NCBI GenBank assembly: GCA_016706405.1
Contig: JADJJT010000001.1
Location: 124,001-188,000, forward strand
DNA: 64,000 nucleotides
Source of the DNA: Sphingobacteriales bacterium
Lineage (GTDB): Bacteria; Bacteroidota; Bacteroidia; Chitinophagales; UBA2359
Direction of reading: 5' to 3'
The notes under the pieces were generated by a model that worked only from the letters and a program-made list of their open reading frames with translations, was not told the origin of the DNA and did not search any database. The position numbers and the translations under genes are program-made. Of the stretch, positions 18,090 through 27,449 are shown piece after piece; position 1 is the stretch's first letter, and each line of letters starts with the position of its first letter.

Positions 18090-19346
18090 TTACTGTTCAG
18101 ACTTTAATAAAAAGTACTGCCATTGTAAATTAGCCTGTTGGTAATTGTTTATGCTTTGTAAAAATGCAACTTTTATGGCAAAAGCATCGCGCAGGGTTTG
18201 TAAATACACCAGGGCATCTGTTTCTCCGGCCATAAAAAAGCGGGTGGCCATAGTTGCAAGTTCGGCGGCATTTTGGTTGCCACTGCTTAAATAATAATTT
18301 AGCTCGTTTGCGCTTTGTTGTAATTGGGTTTTAATTTGAAGCTGGGCAATTTCAAGTTCAGTTTGGGCGGCAGCGCTTTGTTGTTGGGCTATGGCAATTT
18401 GGGTGGTGGCAGCCTGTATATTATTTTTGTATTGTCGCCACCATAAAGGCACACTAAGCCCTAAACTAAACCGGTTTTGTATGCTTGTATTTTTATCGCT
18501 TGGGTTTAGGTAGCCTATGCTAAATCCGGGCAATGCTTGCTTTTTGGCTAATTTTTTCTGCCAGTTAGCTAATTTAATATTTTGTGCGTGTAATTTAATT
18601 ATCGGATGATATTGCAACGAGGCCGAGTCGGGGGGGTATTGCTGGGCATCGGGTGGCAGAGATATAGCAGTATCCGGAATAACCAATGGTTCAACGGCTT
18701 TTATTTCAGCTAATCCGGTATAAACGACCAAAACGGTTAAAGTATGTTTAACCTCGGCTTGTGCTGTTATTAATTGGTTGTGTATTTTGCCATATTCGGC
18801 AGCAGCATAGGTTTTCGCTAAAGCGGTTATTTGCCCCGCCTCGAATTGGCGGGTGGTGTTTTCTACAATTTTTTGGTAAATCGAGTCGGTGGTGCGGTAT
18901 AACTCAACCTGTGCCTGCGCAAACTGGGCTTGCAAATAAGCAATTCTAAGCATTAAACTTATTTGCGCTTGGGTAACTTGCTTTTGAGCAGTTTGAATAG
19001 CTATTTGCTGTTTTGCTAGTTTTTTTTGCGTTTTATAAACTGTTGGCAGTTGAAACGCCTGACTGACCCCAATGGTATAAAAATCTCCGGTTGGGTTGGT
19101 AAAAGTGATTTCGGGATTTTGTAATGCTGCCGCGGCTTTAGCTTGTTGCTGACTTTGTAAAATGGCCAAGTCGGCGGCAATTATTTCCGGATGTTTTTTT
19201 AAACACAATTCTAACGCATTGGCTAAACTTAATGGTTGGGCGTTTGCTACCAAAATTTGAAATGATAAAACAAATATCAATGGCAACAATCTGAAACGAA
19301 AATATATTAATAAAAAATTATATTTGCTACTACTTTTAGTATTCAT
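18090..19346 (-). CDS. TolC family outer-membrane efflux protein
   Basis: 418 residues, outer-membrane channel of a tripartite exporter. Seen: signal peptide ending in VANAQ, then paired OEP helices (SLANALELCLKKHPEIIAADLA; ALQNPEITFTNP), long Ala/Gln-rich coiled coils (IAIAQQQSAAAQTELEIAQLQI) and a central repeat of the same layout. The family is clear but the transported substrate is not; the CusC/CzcC-like layout with a shortened second half is common in Bacteroidota metal efflux. The usual membrane-fusion and RND partner genes are not adjacent. Confidence 0.85.
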   Translation of the reverse strand: MNTKSSSKYNFLLIYFRFRLLPLIFVLSFQILVANAQPLSLANALELCLKKHPEIIAADLAILQSQQQAKAAAALQNPEITFTNPTGDFYTIGVSQAFQLPTVYKTQKKLAKQQIAIQTAQKQVTQAQISLMLRIAYLQAQFAQAQVELYRTTDSIYQKIVENTTRQFEAGQITALAKTYAAAEYGKIHNQLITAQAEVKHTLTVLVVYTGLAEIKAVEPLVIPDTAISLPPDAQQYPPDSASLQYHPIIKLHAQNIKLANWQKKLAKKQALPGFSIGYLNPSDKNTSIQNRFSLGLSVPLWWRQYKNNIQAATTQIAIAQQQSAAAQTELEIAQLQIKTQLQQSANELNYYLSSGNQNAAELATMATRFFMAGETDALVYLQTLRDAFAIKVAFLQSINNYQQANLQWQYFLLKSEQ

Positions 19347-19548
19347 GATGCAAAATTAAATGGGTTTGTGCAGCAAATGGCATAAAATTTGACCTTTTTT
19401 TGTTCAAAACAGCGCGAATGACTGCAACATTGTTACAGGCAAGGAGCAAAAGTAAATATTTAATTGGTATGCATAATCAACTATCCGGAAATAAGAACAC
19501 ATAAACGGCTGTTTCGTTTATTGCTTATTTGAATAGTTAATTGGGTGT

Positions 19549-20280
19549 TTAGGTTTTCTTTTTTCTTATAAAACCCTTGGGCAAGGTTAAGGTGTATTCA
19601 ATACCCCAAACATGTAAATAGGTTAATTCTGGTTTATTCATATTGCCGCTTAACTGGTAAAAAGTTCGCAGTTCGTTTTGCCTATTAAATATATGCGCCG
19701 CACCTAATTGATGTCTAAATTCGTCGAAGCCAGTTTCGCCTTTGTATGTGTTATAAAAATATTCTATACGCATATAGGGTTGGGTTTTTAAAGATTTTGG
19801 GCTATAGCGCACTATCAGGGTGCTTCGTATATGTGTTTGGTTGTGTGCCTCAAAGGGCAGTTTAAGGCCGTATTGAAACAGTTCGCGCAAACGAATATCT
19901 AAATTAACAGGTTTAATCCGGTGTTTAAGCGTAGCACCAACTCTAAATTGATGCGAGTTAAAATAAACATCGTTTTTTACCTTGAGACCAGTACGGTAAA
20001 TTGCATGTAAAATTAAGGGCTTAACCGGATTGTAATTAAGGCTAAAATAATGGTAAAAGTTTTTTACTTGCGAAACGTTTTTGTGTGTCCTGAAATCGAC
20101 TTGGTAAGTAGCGGTAAACCTGTTATTAATGGGCTTGTTTAAATAAAAGCCCGTCCAAACGCCAAAATCATTATGAATAGTTGTGCTTGTTTGGGCATTT
20201 GCCAAGGTATTAGCAAAAACGAGCGCACCTATTACAACAACTACAAAGCAAAAAGCTGTAGTTTTTGTAAAAATTGCCAT
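19549..20280 (-). CDS. DUF2490 family outer-membrane beta-barrel protein
   Basis: 243 residues. Seen: signal peptide with cleavage near ANAQ, then a series of amphipathic strands (FGVWTGFYLNKPI, FTATYQVDFRTHK, FYHYFSLNYNPVK, RVGATLKHRIK) ending in an aromatic-rich C-terminal strand. The layout fits DUF2490, predicted outer-membrane barrels of unknown role. The ATG lies ten bases from the left end of the insertion sequence at 20290, so its original promoter has probably been displaced; expression may now depend on sequence within the element. Confidence 0.65.
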   Translation of the reverse strand: MAIFTKTTAFCFVVVVIGALVFANTLANAQTSTTIHNDFGVWTGFYLNKPINNRFTATYQVDFRTHKNVSQVKNFYHYFSLNYNPVKPLILHAIYRTGLKVKNDVYFNSHQFRVGATLKHRIKPVNLDIRLRELFQYGLKLPFEAHNQTHIRSTLIVRYSPKSLKTQPYMRIEYFYNTYKGETGFDEFRHQLGAAHIFNRQNELRTFYQLSGNMNKPELTYLHVWGIEYTLTLPKGFIRKKKT

Positions 20281-20289
20281 AAAGGTTTA

Positions 20290-21215
20290 GAGACTGTCTA
20301 AAAATTAAAAATTGGCATGCCAGTCCTAAAAATTGATAGGAAAAAAGTTATTAAAAGAGATGTGAATAAAAGACTATCAGTTTGACGTTTAAATAATAAT
20401 TCATAGCTTTATGAAAATCAAACACATAAAGTAAAATGAAAACCTACCCAAGCAGTCTCACCGATAGTCAATGGAGTGCAATATTAGGCATTTTAGACGA
20501 CAAACGGAAACGAAAACACAGTTTAAGAGAAATTTTTAATGCGCTGTTCTATTTGCTTAAACTGGCTGTCAATGGCGCATGCTGCCGTTCCATTTTCCGT
20601 CATGGAAGCTTGTTTACTACTATTTTACCAAGTGGAAGAAGGATGGGACGATAGAACTCATCCATGAAATACTCAGGGATAAGACTCGAAAGCAAGCAGG
20701 CAGGGCTTCATCGCCAAGTGTTGGTATAATTGATAGCCAGAGCGTAAAGACAACAAGCGTCGGAGGCTTGTGCAGAGGGATTGACGGGGGTAAAAAGTTA
20801 AAGGCAGAAAGCGGCATATTATTGTAGATACAATGGGACTACTTTTAGCGGTTGTGGTTCATGCGGCAAATGAGCATGACAGTAAATCAGCCCCAATGGT
20901 TATAGCTGACCTCAGAGGCAGGTTTTGCAGATTGGTAAAGATAGTAGCTGATGGCGGGTATAGAGGCGAGTTAATTGAAAATACCCGCAAAACGTTTGGG
21001 TGGGTGGTTGAGGTTGTAAGTAGATCGAATACAGCCTCGAAATTCGAAGTATTGCCAAAAGATGGATTGTTGAAAGAACTTTTGCATTGCTCGAAAGCTA
21101 TCGAAGATTGAGTAAAGACTTTGAGTTCCAAACCGAAACGAGCCAGACAATGATCCAACTTGCCATGATAAAATTGATGCTTAATAGAATTAGAAAATAA
21201 AATTTAGACAGGCTC
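20290..21215 (+). mobile_element. IS5-family (IS427-like) insertion sequence with TTA target duplication
   Basis: 926 bp. The left end GAGACTGTCTAAAAATT (20290-20306) and the reverse complement of the right end, GAGCCTGTCTAAATT (21215-21201), form terminal inverted repeats. The element is flanked by the direct duplication TTA (20287-20289 and 21216-21218), matching the TNA target duplications known for the IS427 group. It holds one transposase gene broken by three single-base deletions. No TCCGGA site lies inside it, although the window averages one per 700 bp. Confidence 0.88.
20436..21200 (+). pseudogene. IS5-family DDE transposase, three frameshifts
   Basis: Three reading frames join into one transposase if one A is restored in each of three runs: AAA at 20559-20561 (restores LLKTGCQWRMLP), AAA at 20800-20802 (restores KKLKGRKRHIIVDT) and AAAA at 21057-21060 (restores VLPKRWIVERTF). 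The repaired gene has 768 nt and 255 residues. DDE residues are present: D in IIDSQSVKT, D in VADGGYRGE, E in IVERTF. IS427-group elements sometimes use one programmed frameshift, but three is too many for that, and I see no in-frame stop once the frame is repaired. That fits uncorrected read errors in a multicopy element, or very recent decay. Confidence 0.85.
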
Positions 21216-21275
21216 TTAATTTACAAAGTAAAAAATTATTTAATAAAGAAGCAAATTTTGTTGCGGTATTATTGC

Positions 21276-22739
21276 TTACTTAACCAATAGTGCCTTAAAA
21301 ACGTAAAATAAAAAGGCTGCCCCCGAAATACATACCGGAAGCGTTAAAACCCATGCCAGGGCAATATTGCGTACTGTTTTAACCCGCAGGTTTCTTAGTC
21401 CGCCTTTGGCTACCATAGTTCCGGCAACCCCCGAAGACAAGACGTGGGTAGTGCTTACCGGCAATTTAAAATTAGTAGCCAGCCCAATAGTCATGGCGGC
21501 AACAATTTCGGCACAAGCGCCTTGTGCGTAAGTTAAGTGTTCTTTGCCAATGCGTTCGCCAATGGTAACTACAATACGTTTCCACCCAACCATAGTGCCA
21601 ACACCTAGCGAAACCGAAATAAGCAATACTATCCAAAACGGTGCAAACTCAACATAAGGTTTAAGAAGTTTAATGTCGGTTTTTAATAATTTTGTTTCGT
21701 CGGCATTAAGGGGCAATATTTTGTCTTTTATAATTATATCTAATTGTTTGCGCAATACACTAATATCTTTGCGCATCGTATATTTATCGCGCGGCTCTAT
21801 ATTGGGCTTTTGCAATACGGTTTCCATTTCGGTAACAACTTTTAAGGTCGTTTGGTAAGTGCCAATTTGCTCCGAACTTAATGTGCTTGCATCAAATTTG
21901 GTTAAAACGGGTTTTATTTCGGCCATAATTTTGCCCACCTCTTGTATGTTTTTAGTGTGATTAAGGGCGTAAGTACCCGGCAAAAAACAAATTAAAACCA
22001 ATAAAGCTAAACTAACCCCTTTTTGCCCATCGTTTGAGCCATGGAAAAAACTAACCAACGAGCAGGTGGTAATTAAAATGCCCCTAATCCATTTGGGGGG
22101 CGTTGAGCCATCCTTAGGGCTTTGAAAAATTAAATGCGCCCGCCCCAATAACCGTTTTAAAATAATCATCAGTAGCAAGGCCATACTAAACCCAAATACC
22201 GGAGATAAAAGTAAGGACAGAAAAATCTCTTGGGCTTTTTCGGTATTAACTTTTGAGAAACCATCAAAATAAGCAAACGAAAAGCCCATGCTTGCCCCTA
22301 TAAGCGAGCCAATAAGCGTATGCGAACTTGAACAAGGAATACCAAAATACCAAGTGCCTAAATTCCAAACGATAGAAGTAATAAGTGCTGCTAAAATTAC
22401 CGATATACTAACCATTACACCCGTATCGAGCATATCGTTTACAGGCAATAACTTAATAATACTGGTAGCAACGCCTATACCTTCGGTAAAAACACCTTCG
22501 TTGAACGAGTTTATTAAAATTTGAAACCCTTTGTACGACAACATGCCGCCGGTAATTACACCTAAAAAATTTAAAAACCCCGACCATATAACGGCTGTAG
22601 TAGGGTGCAACGATTTGGTATAAATTACAGTAGCTACAGCATTGGCTGTATCATGAAACCCATTAATAAATTCAAAAAAACAAACACAAATCAGGCAAAA
22701 TACAAGTAAAATAGCTAACCCGGTAACAAGTCCAAACAT
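21276..22739 (-). CDS. Inorganic phosphate transporter, PiT family
   Basis: 487 residues, inner-membrane low-affinity symporter of phosphate (as metal phosphate in many bacteria) with cations. Seen: duplicated PiT signature, first copy GFHDTANAVATVIYT near residue 28 and second copy near the C-terminus (GACAEIVAAMTIGLA, STTHVLSSGVAGTM); about ten membrane segments; a soluble, charged central loop of about 100 residues (about 270-370), longer than in E. coli PitA and common in Bacteroidota. ATG at 22739; no PhoU-like partner gene lies next to it. Confidence 0.92.
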   Translation of the reverse strand: MFGLVTGLAILLVFCLICVCFFEFINGFHDTANAVATVIYTKSLHPTTAVIWSGFLNFLGVITGGMLSYKGFQILINSFNEGVFTEGIGVATSIIKLLPVNDMLDTGVMVSISVILAALITSIVWNLGTWYFGIPCSSSHTLIGSLIGASMGFSFAYFDGFSKVNTEKAQEIFLSLLLSPVFGFSMALLLMIILKRLLGRAHLIFQSPKDGSTPPKWIRGILITTCSLVSFFHGSNDGQKGVSLALLVLICFLPGTYALNHTKNIQEVGKIMAEIKPVLTKFDASTLSSEQIGTYQTTLKVVTEMETVLQKPNIEPRDKYTMRKDISVLRKQLDIIIKDKILPLNADETKLLKTDIKLLKPYVEFAPFWIVLLISVSLGVGTMVGWKRIVVTIGERIGKEHLTYAQGACAEIVAAMTIGLATNFKLPVSTTHVLSSGVAGTMVAKGGLRNLRVKTVRNIALAWVLTLPVCISGAAFLFYVFKALLVK

Positions 22740-23093
22740 ATAAAGTAATTAGTTTATTGATAATATCACGTGCAAAATTACGAGGTATTAAAAATACCTA
22801 CTTCATTGCGCATATTAAGTTTATGTTAAGAAATACCTTTGGAGTATTGTTGCCCTGTTTTGCAATTTGGCGTTTAAAGGATAGTATGAACTTGTAGCCG
22901 CAACATTTTAATCCGGATATTTTTTAAGCAAGACCAAAATTAATCTTATTATGGTTTTTTCTATTTTATCCGGAATAAAGGAATTTAACAATTAAAAACG
23001 CTCCAAGTTTTTTCTTAATTCTTGCTACTTCATCTGTACCTTTGCACTATATTTAATAAAAAATTAGTGTTTTACTAACTTTGATGTTTTTAC
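22740..23093. other. Divergent intergenic region between PiT transporter and metF
   Basis: 354 bp, AT-rich, with two TCCGGA sites near 22914 and 22970 and a TACCTTTG -7 box for metF at 23037-23044. I see no riboswitch or small gene. Confidence 0.5.
23037..23044 (+). promoter_or_regulatory. Bacteroidota -7 promoter element upstream of metF
   Basis: TACCTTTG matches TAnnTTTG; the start codon follows 49 nt later. No good TTTG -33 element is visible at 19-23 nt, so this call rests on the -7 box alone. Confidence 0.5.
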
Positions 23094-24053
23094 ATGAAAA
23101 TTACCCAACATTTGTTGCGCCGGAAAGGCTCACTGTTCTCCTTTGAAATTTTACCCCCCCTAAAAGGCAAAAGTATTGAAAGTTTATACCGGATTTTAGA
23201 TATTTTAATGGAGTTTAAACCGCCGTTTATAAATGTTACCTTCCATAGAGCCGAACAAAAATTCAGACAATTAGATAATGGCTACTACGAGAAAGTTTAT
23301 GTGCGCAAACGCCCCGGAACCGTTGGTATTTGCGCCGCCATCCAATACAAATATGGCATAGATGCCGTGCCTCATTTGGTTTGCGGTGGATTTAGCCAAA
23401 TGGAAACCGAAGATGCCCTTGTTGACCTTAATTATTTAGGTGTTGATAACGTTTTATTGCTGCGCGGCGACCCCGTTAAACCCGATACCCGCTTTGTACC
23501 CGAACCCGACGGCCACCAAAACGCCTTAGAACTTGTTAAACAGGCTGTTGCCCTAAACCAAGGACACTACTTAGACCCCGAACTATCAGACGGAGGCAGT
23601 AAAACCGATTTTTGTATTGGTGTGGCCGGCTACCCCGAAAAACACTTTGAAGCGCCCAATATGCAACACGACCTTGAATTTTTAAGGCAAAAAGTTGAGG
23701 CAGGTGCAAATTTTATTGTAACACAAATGTTTTTCGACAATAAATATTATTTTGACTTTGTTGCTGCTTGTCGAAACGCCGGTATAGAAGTGCCAATTAT
23801 TCCCGGAATAAAACCTATTACCAGTGTAAACCAAGTACAAAATTTGCCCAGCACGTTTCATATAAATATTCCTAACGATTTAGCCCAAACTATGCTGGCT
23901 TGCGCTAATAACAAAGAAGCTGCCGAGCAAGAAGGTATCAAATGGACAATTAACCAATGTCAAGAACTAATAAAAGCAGGCGTGCCGTGTATCCATTTTT
24001 ATACCATGAGTAACCCAAAACCTTTACAACTTATTATGCAGGGGCTTGCATAA
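23094..24053 (+). CDS. metF: Methylenetetrahydrofolate reductase
   Basis: 319 residues. Flavoprotein that reduces 5,10-methylene-THF to 5-methyl-THF for methionine synthesis. Seen: N-terminal SFEILPPLKGKSIE (the Glu is the conserved catalytic residue), NVTFHRAEQ, GVDNVLLLRGDPV with the folate-binding Asp, GVAGYPEKHFEAPN, GANFIVTQMFFDN and PIIPGIKPI, all in family order and at normal length. Two bases after its stop the nadD frame opens; nadD may be translated from the same message although the two functions are unrelated. Confidence 0.95.
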   Translation: MKITQHLLRRKGSLFSFEILPPLKGKSIESLYRILDILMEFKPPFINVTFHRAEQKFRQLDNGYYEKVYVRKRPGTVGICAAIQYKYGIDAVPHLVCGGFSQMETEDALVDLNYLGVDNVLLLRGDPVKPDTRFVPEPDGHQNALELVKQAVALNQGHYLDPELSDGGSKTDFCIGVAGYPEKHFEAPNMQHDLEFLRQKVEAGANFIVTQMFFDNKYYFDFVAACRNAGIEVPIIPGIKPITSVNQVQNLPSTFHINIPNDLAQTMLACANNKEAAEQEGIKWTINQCQELIKAGVPCIHFYTMSNPKPLQLIMQGLA

Positions 24054-24098
24054 ATATTGGTTGCAATATTAACAAAATGTAATAAATTAGTGTTAACT

Positions 24099-24749
24099 AT
24101 GTCGTTGCCGCCTTTGCCGCCTGCTATCACTATAAAACCTGCCAAACGAATAGGTTTATTCTTTGGCTCGTTTAACCCTATTCACATAGGGCATTTAATT
24201 ATTGCCGAAACCGTAGCACAACAACCCAATATAAACGAAGTTTGGTTTGTAATATCGCCTCAAAACCCCTTTAAAGACGACTATAGTTTATTAGATGCTT
24301 ATGACCGCCTGCATTTGGTAAATTTAGCGATCGAAGATAATCCAAAATTGCGGGCTTCAAAAATTGAATTTGATTTGCCGCGCCCCAATTACACCATTGA
24401 TACGCTTACCCATTTGTACGATAAATACCCCAATTACGAGTTTGTATTAATTATGGGCGATGATAACCTACAACAACTACATAAGTGGAAAAATTACGAA
24501 CAAATTTTGTTGCATTACCATATCATTGTGTATCCAAGAATTGGCCACGCTACCTCGCAATTTGACGAGCACCCTAAAATACAACGCTTGGCGGTGCCGC
24601 TGCTTAATATTTCGGCAACTTATATCCGGCAAGCCTTAAGCCAAAACAAATCGGTTCGTTATTTGGTACACGATAAAGTTTGGCAATATATTCAAGCATC
24701 GGGTTGGTGGAAAAGACAACAAAAAACCAAGAAACAAAAAACCGATTAA
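24099..24749 (+). CDS. nadD: Nicotinate-nucleotide adenylyltransferase
   Basis: Adenylates nicotinate mononucleotide in NAD biosynthesis. 216 residues from ATG 24099; a longer frame opens at 24057 but begins with a non-ATG codon and adds residues unlike the family. Seen: GLFFGSFNPIHIGHL with the nucleotidyltransferase HxGH motif, WFVISPQNPFK, a central FVLIMGDDNL, and ISATYIR (the ISxTxIR motif) near the C-terminus. The last 15 residues are Lys/Gln-rich and probably disordered. Confidence 0.93.
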   Translation: MSLPPLPPAITIKPAKRIGLFFGSFNPIHIGHLIIAETVAQQPNINEVWFVISPQNPFKDDYSLLDAYDRLHLVNLAIEDNPKLRASKIEFDLPRPNYTIDTLTHLYDKYPNYEFVLIMGDDNLQQLHKWKNYEQILLHYHIIVYPRIGHATSQFDEHPKIQRLAVPLLNISATYIRQALSQNKSVRYLVHDKVWQYIQASGWWKRQQKTKKQKTD

Positions 24750-24795
24750 CTAATATTTGTTTTTTCATTAAATAGATTCGTTGATGGGTACAGGC

Positions 24796-26682
24796 TTATT
24801 TAACCACCATTTTGCTGTAGCCAAGCCCTTTTTTATTGCCCAATTCAATTTGAAGCACGTAAACGCCTGGCAGTAATGCATCCGGAAGATATAACTGCTC
24901 ATAACACAAACCCATTTCTTGTGGTACAATTTTTTTGCTGAATACTGTTTTTCCCATCACATCTTTTAAATAAATATTGCCCGCCAAATTAGGCTGGTAG
25001 CGGTAGTACTGCACATATAGTTTTGTGGTAAAAGGGTTTGGGTAGGCGCCTAAAATTAACACTTGCGGTTGCGCTTGTTGTGAAGGCGAATTTATGCCGG
25101 TATATCCATAAGGGTAAACAGGTGGTATAATGGCTAAACTGTTTGGTGGTGGTGCCAAAGTGTCGGCGGGTTGTAAATGGCTTTGATTTTGGGCTACAAA
25201 ATAGCCGGCGGCATAATATCCGGTATCACTGGGGCTTGCAATAGTATTAACATAATACCAGTCGCCTTGTGCGCGGTCGGGGTTAAGGTCGAGTAAAATA
25301 TAGCCGTGCTGGCTTAGGTTAGCGTATTTAATATGTGGGTTGAGTAGTTTGGCCAAGCCCTCGCCTCCCGGAATAGGCATTCCGGGCGAGGTTATGCTGG
25401 TGGCTACCATTTCAACGGCTACCGAGCCTTCTCCGGTTGCGGGCACATAGGTCGTATCATTTTTATAGGGCAAATCGTTGGCAAACGAAGAGTGTATATC
25501 GCCTGTAAGTACCACAACGTTTTTTACATTATTATCTAAAATAATATCGTAAAAGCGTTTTCGGTCGGCGGGGTAGCCATCCCATTGGTCGGGGTTTAAG
25601 CCAACGCCGTTAATACCTAAGGGGGCCATCATTACTTGCTGGGCAATAATTTTCCATTCGGCCTGGCTATTGGCCATTTGGTTGGTTAGCCAGTCTAATT
25701 GTTGTTTGCCTAAAATAGTTCTATCTTCTAAAAGTGCTATGGAGTCGATGGTAGTTGGCGCTTGCATATCTCGGCCTTCTAAACGGGTGTCAAGCAGTAT
25801 AATATCGGCCAATTTTCCGTAGTTGGCAGTGCGGTAAATTCGCTCTTCGTCTGTTTGGTCGGGTGGGTTAATGGGCATCCACTCGTTATAGGCTCTAATG
25901 CCTGCGCTTTTGCGTTCAAACCAGTCGCCTTCGGTATCGCTATTATGGTTGCCAGCCCCGCCGTACCATGAGTTGTTGGCCGTTTCGTGGTCGTCCCAAA
26001 TGCTCATAAACGGGTATAACTGATGGAGGCGGCGCAAATCGGGGTCGAGTTTATAATGCGAGTGCCTTATCCGGTAGTCGTCTAAGCTAATAATTTCGGT
26101 TCCGGGCTCAACCATCCGGATATTTCCGTATTGGCCATCGGCATACTCGTACAAATAATCGCCCAAGTGGATAATAGCATCTACATCGTTGCGGTTGGCC
26201 AAATGGCGGTAAGCATTAAAATAACCCTGCCCAAACCCCGCACACGATACTACACCAAAACGCAGTTGTGTTACGTCATCGGCAGTACTTGGGGCAGTTT
26301 TGGTGCGCCCTGTCAGCGACCAAGCATTTTTATGTTTAAAACGGTAATAGTAGTAAGTGTTAGATGCAAGCGAGGTTATAGCAACCTTTATACAATAATC
26401 GGTTTGGGCGGTAGCATTTACAGCACCTTTATCAATAATATTAGTAAAAGCGGTGTCGGTGGCTATTTCCCAACTAATTTTTTGGCTGGCAGTATCGGTT
26501 GTGGTTAAGCGCGTCCAAATGATAACGCTGTTAGCGGTTGGGTCGCCCGATGCTACGCCATGATAAAACGGTGCTAAGGCGGGGTCGGGGTCAAGGCGGT
26601 CGGTGCGATATTGAGCTTTTGTTTGAAAGGACAAAAAAACTGTTAGCAACACTACAACAAAAAGTAAGCGAATTGGCAACAT
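24796..26682 (-). CDS. phoD: PhoD-like alkaline phosphatase/phosphodiesterase with T9SS sorting domain
   Basis: 628 residues, exported metallophosphoesterase. Seen: signal peptide (LLFVVVLLTVFLSF), an N-terminal Fn3-like domain (GVASGDPTANSVIIWTRL), then PhoD motifs: VVSCAGFGQGYFNAY, HLGDYLYEY, IWDDHETANNSW, VVLTGDIHSS; these supply the metal-binding Asp, Asn and His residues. A linker and a C-terminal sorting domain (GAYPNPFTTKLYV, LLPGVYVLQI) indicate secretion by T9SS instead of the Tat route used by Bacillus PhoD; I see no twin-arginine motif. Probably releases phosphate from phosphodiesters outside the cell; a PiT transporter is encoded about 2 kb away. Confidence 0.9.
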   Translation of the reverse strand: MLPIRLLFVVVLLTVFLSFQTKAQYRTDRLDPDPALAPFYHGVASGDPTANSVIIWTRLTTTDTASQKISWEIATDTAFTNIIDKGAVNATAQTDYCIKVAITSLASNTYYYYRFKHKNAWSLTGRTKTAPSTADDVTQLRFGVVSCAGFGQGYFNAYRHLANRNDVDAIIHLGDYLYEYADGQYGNIRMVEPGTEIISLDDYRIRHSHYKLDPDLRRLHQLYPFMSIWDDHETANNSWYGGAGNHNSDTEGDWFERKSAGIRAYNEWMPINPPDQTDEERIYRTANYGKLADIILLDTRLEGRDMQAPTTIDSIALLEDRTILGKQQLDWLTNQMANSQAEWKIIAQQVMMAPLGINGVGLNPDQWDGYPADRKRFYDIILDNNVKNVVVLTGDIHSSFANDLPYKNDTTYVPATGEGSVAVEMVATSITSPGMPIPGGEGLAKLLNPHIKYANLSQHGYILLDLNPDRAQGDWYYVNTIASPSDTGYYAAGYFVAQNQSHLQPADTLAPPPNSLAIIPPVYPYGYTGINSPSQQAQPQVLILGAYPNPFTTKLYVQYYRYQPNLAGNIYLKDVMGKTVFSKKIVPQEMGLCYEQLYLPDALLPGVYVLQIELGNKKGLGYSKMVVK

Positions 26683-26840
26683 AACACAACTATTTTTTTA
26701 AGAAACAAGTGTAGCAGCAAGCACAAACTTAAGCTTGGTTGTTGTTTATGCTTCTAAAGGCTAAAAGTACAATTTTACCCTAACAATATTGTATTTTTAG
26801 CTCACTTCTTTTTTTTGCATGTAACAAACTTATCTTGCAT

Positions 26841-27212
26841 TTAAAACTCGCCCGTAGCCAACATAACAAGTGTGCAGGCAATAACTGGCACAATACCGTT
26901 TTGAAGGGCAATTTTTTCTAATTCAGGGTTTTCGGTTCCGGGATTAAAAATAATGCGCTTGGGCTTTACACTCAAAATAAAAGGATAAAATTCGGTTTGG
27001 TTTTGGGCATTAAGGTAAAGTGTAATGGTGTGTATAGTAGGGTTTAATGGTAGTTGGGGTAATTGCCTCATAATGGTAACGGCACCCATTTGCCCCTCTC
27101 GTTTGCCAATGGCAATAACTGCATGGCCATATTGTTGCAATTTTAGCGCAGCTTTATAGGCATATCGTTCGGGGTTGGGGCTTGCCCCTAAAACTATGGT
27201 GGGTTTTGACAT
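26841..27212 (-). CDS. CoA-binding domain protein
   Basis: 123 residues forming a single Rossmann-like CoA-binding domain: TIVLGASPNPERYAYKAALKLQQYGHAVIAIG, a middle helix-strand pair, PKRIIFNPGTENPELEKIA and a C-terminal ACTLVMLATG. Small stand-alone proteins of this type (the YccU/CoA_binding_2 group) are common; their role is not established. No operon partner. Confidence 0.85.
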   Translation of the reverse strand: MSKPTIVLGASPNPERYAYKAALKLQQYGHAVIAIGKREGQMGAVTIMRQLPQLPLNPTIHTITLYLNAQNQTEFYPFILSVKPKRIIFNPGTENPELEKIALQNGIVPVIACTLVMLATGEF

Positions 27213-27362
27213 TTTATATCTAATTTAATTATCTACTTAATTGCGAGAGGTAGCAAAAGCCTGCTACTATGTTTAATGCTTTGTCTGTAAGTGAAAGAAA
27301 CAAAATTGCAACCTCAAAAGTTGTGAAACCATGATTGTAGTTAGTTTTTAACTCATTTGCCT

Positions 27363-27370
27363 TATCTTTG
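27363..27370 (+). promoter_or_regulatory. Bacteroidota -7 promoter element upstream of the TerC-like gene
   Basis: TATCTTTG matches TAnnTTTG exactly, 80 nt before the ATG at 27450. The -33 TTG is not obvious at normal spacing (nearest at 27335, spacer 25). Confidence 0.55.
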
Positions 27371-27449
27371 CAGCCACAATTTTAATCCGGATATTTTTTT
27401 TGTAAAATCTTAAATTTTGAAGTTCAAACATATTGTACACCATTAATAC

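Noticed and set aside
20436..20827. Programmed -1 frameshift in the IS transposase
   Set aside because: Three separate shifts would be needed, one of them in the last third of the gene; random or technical single-base losses explain all three more simply.
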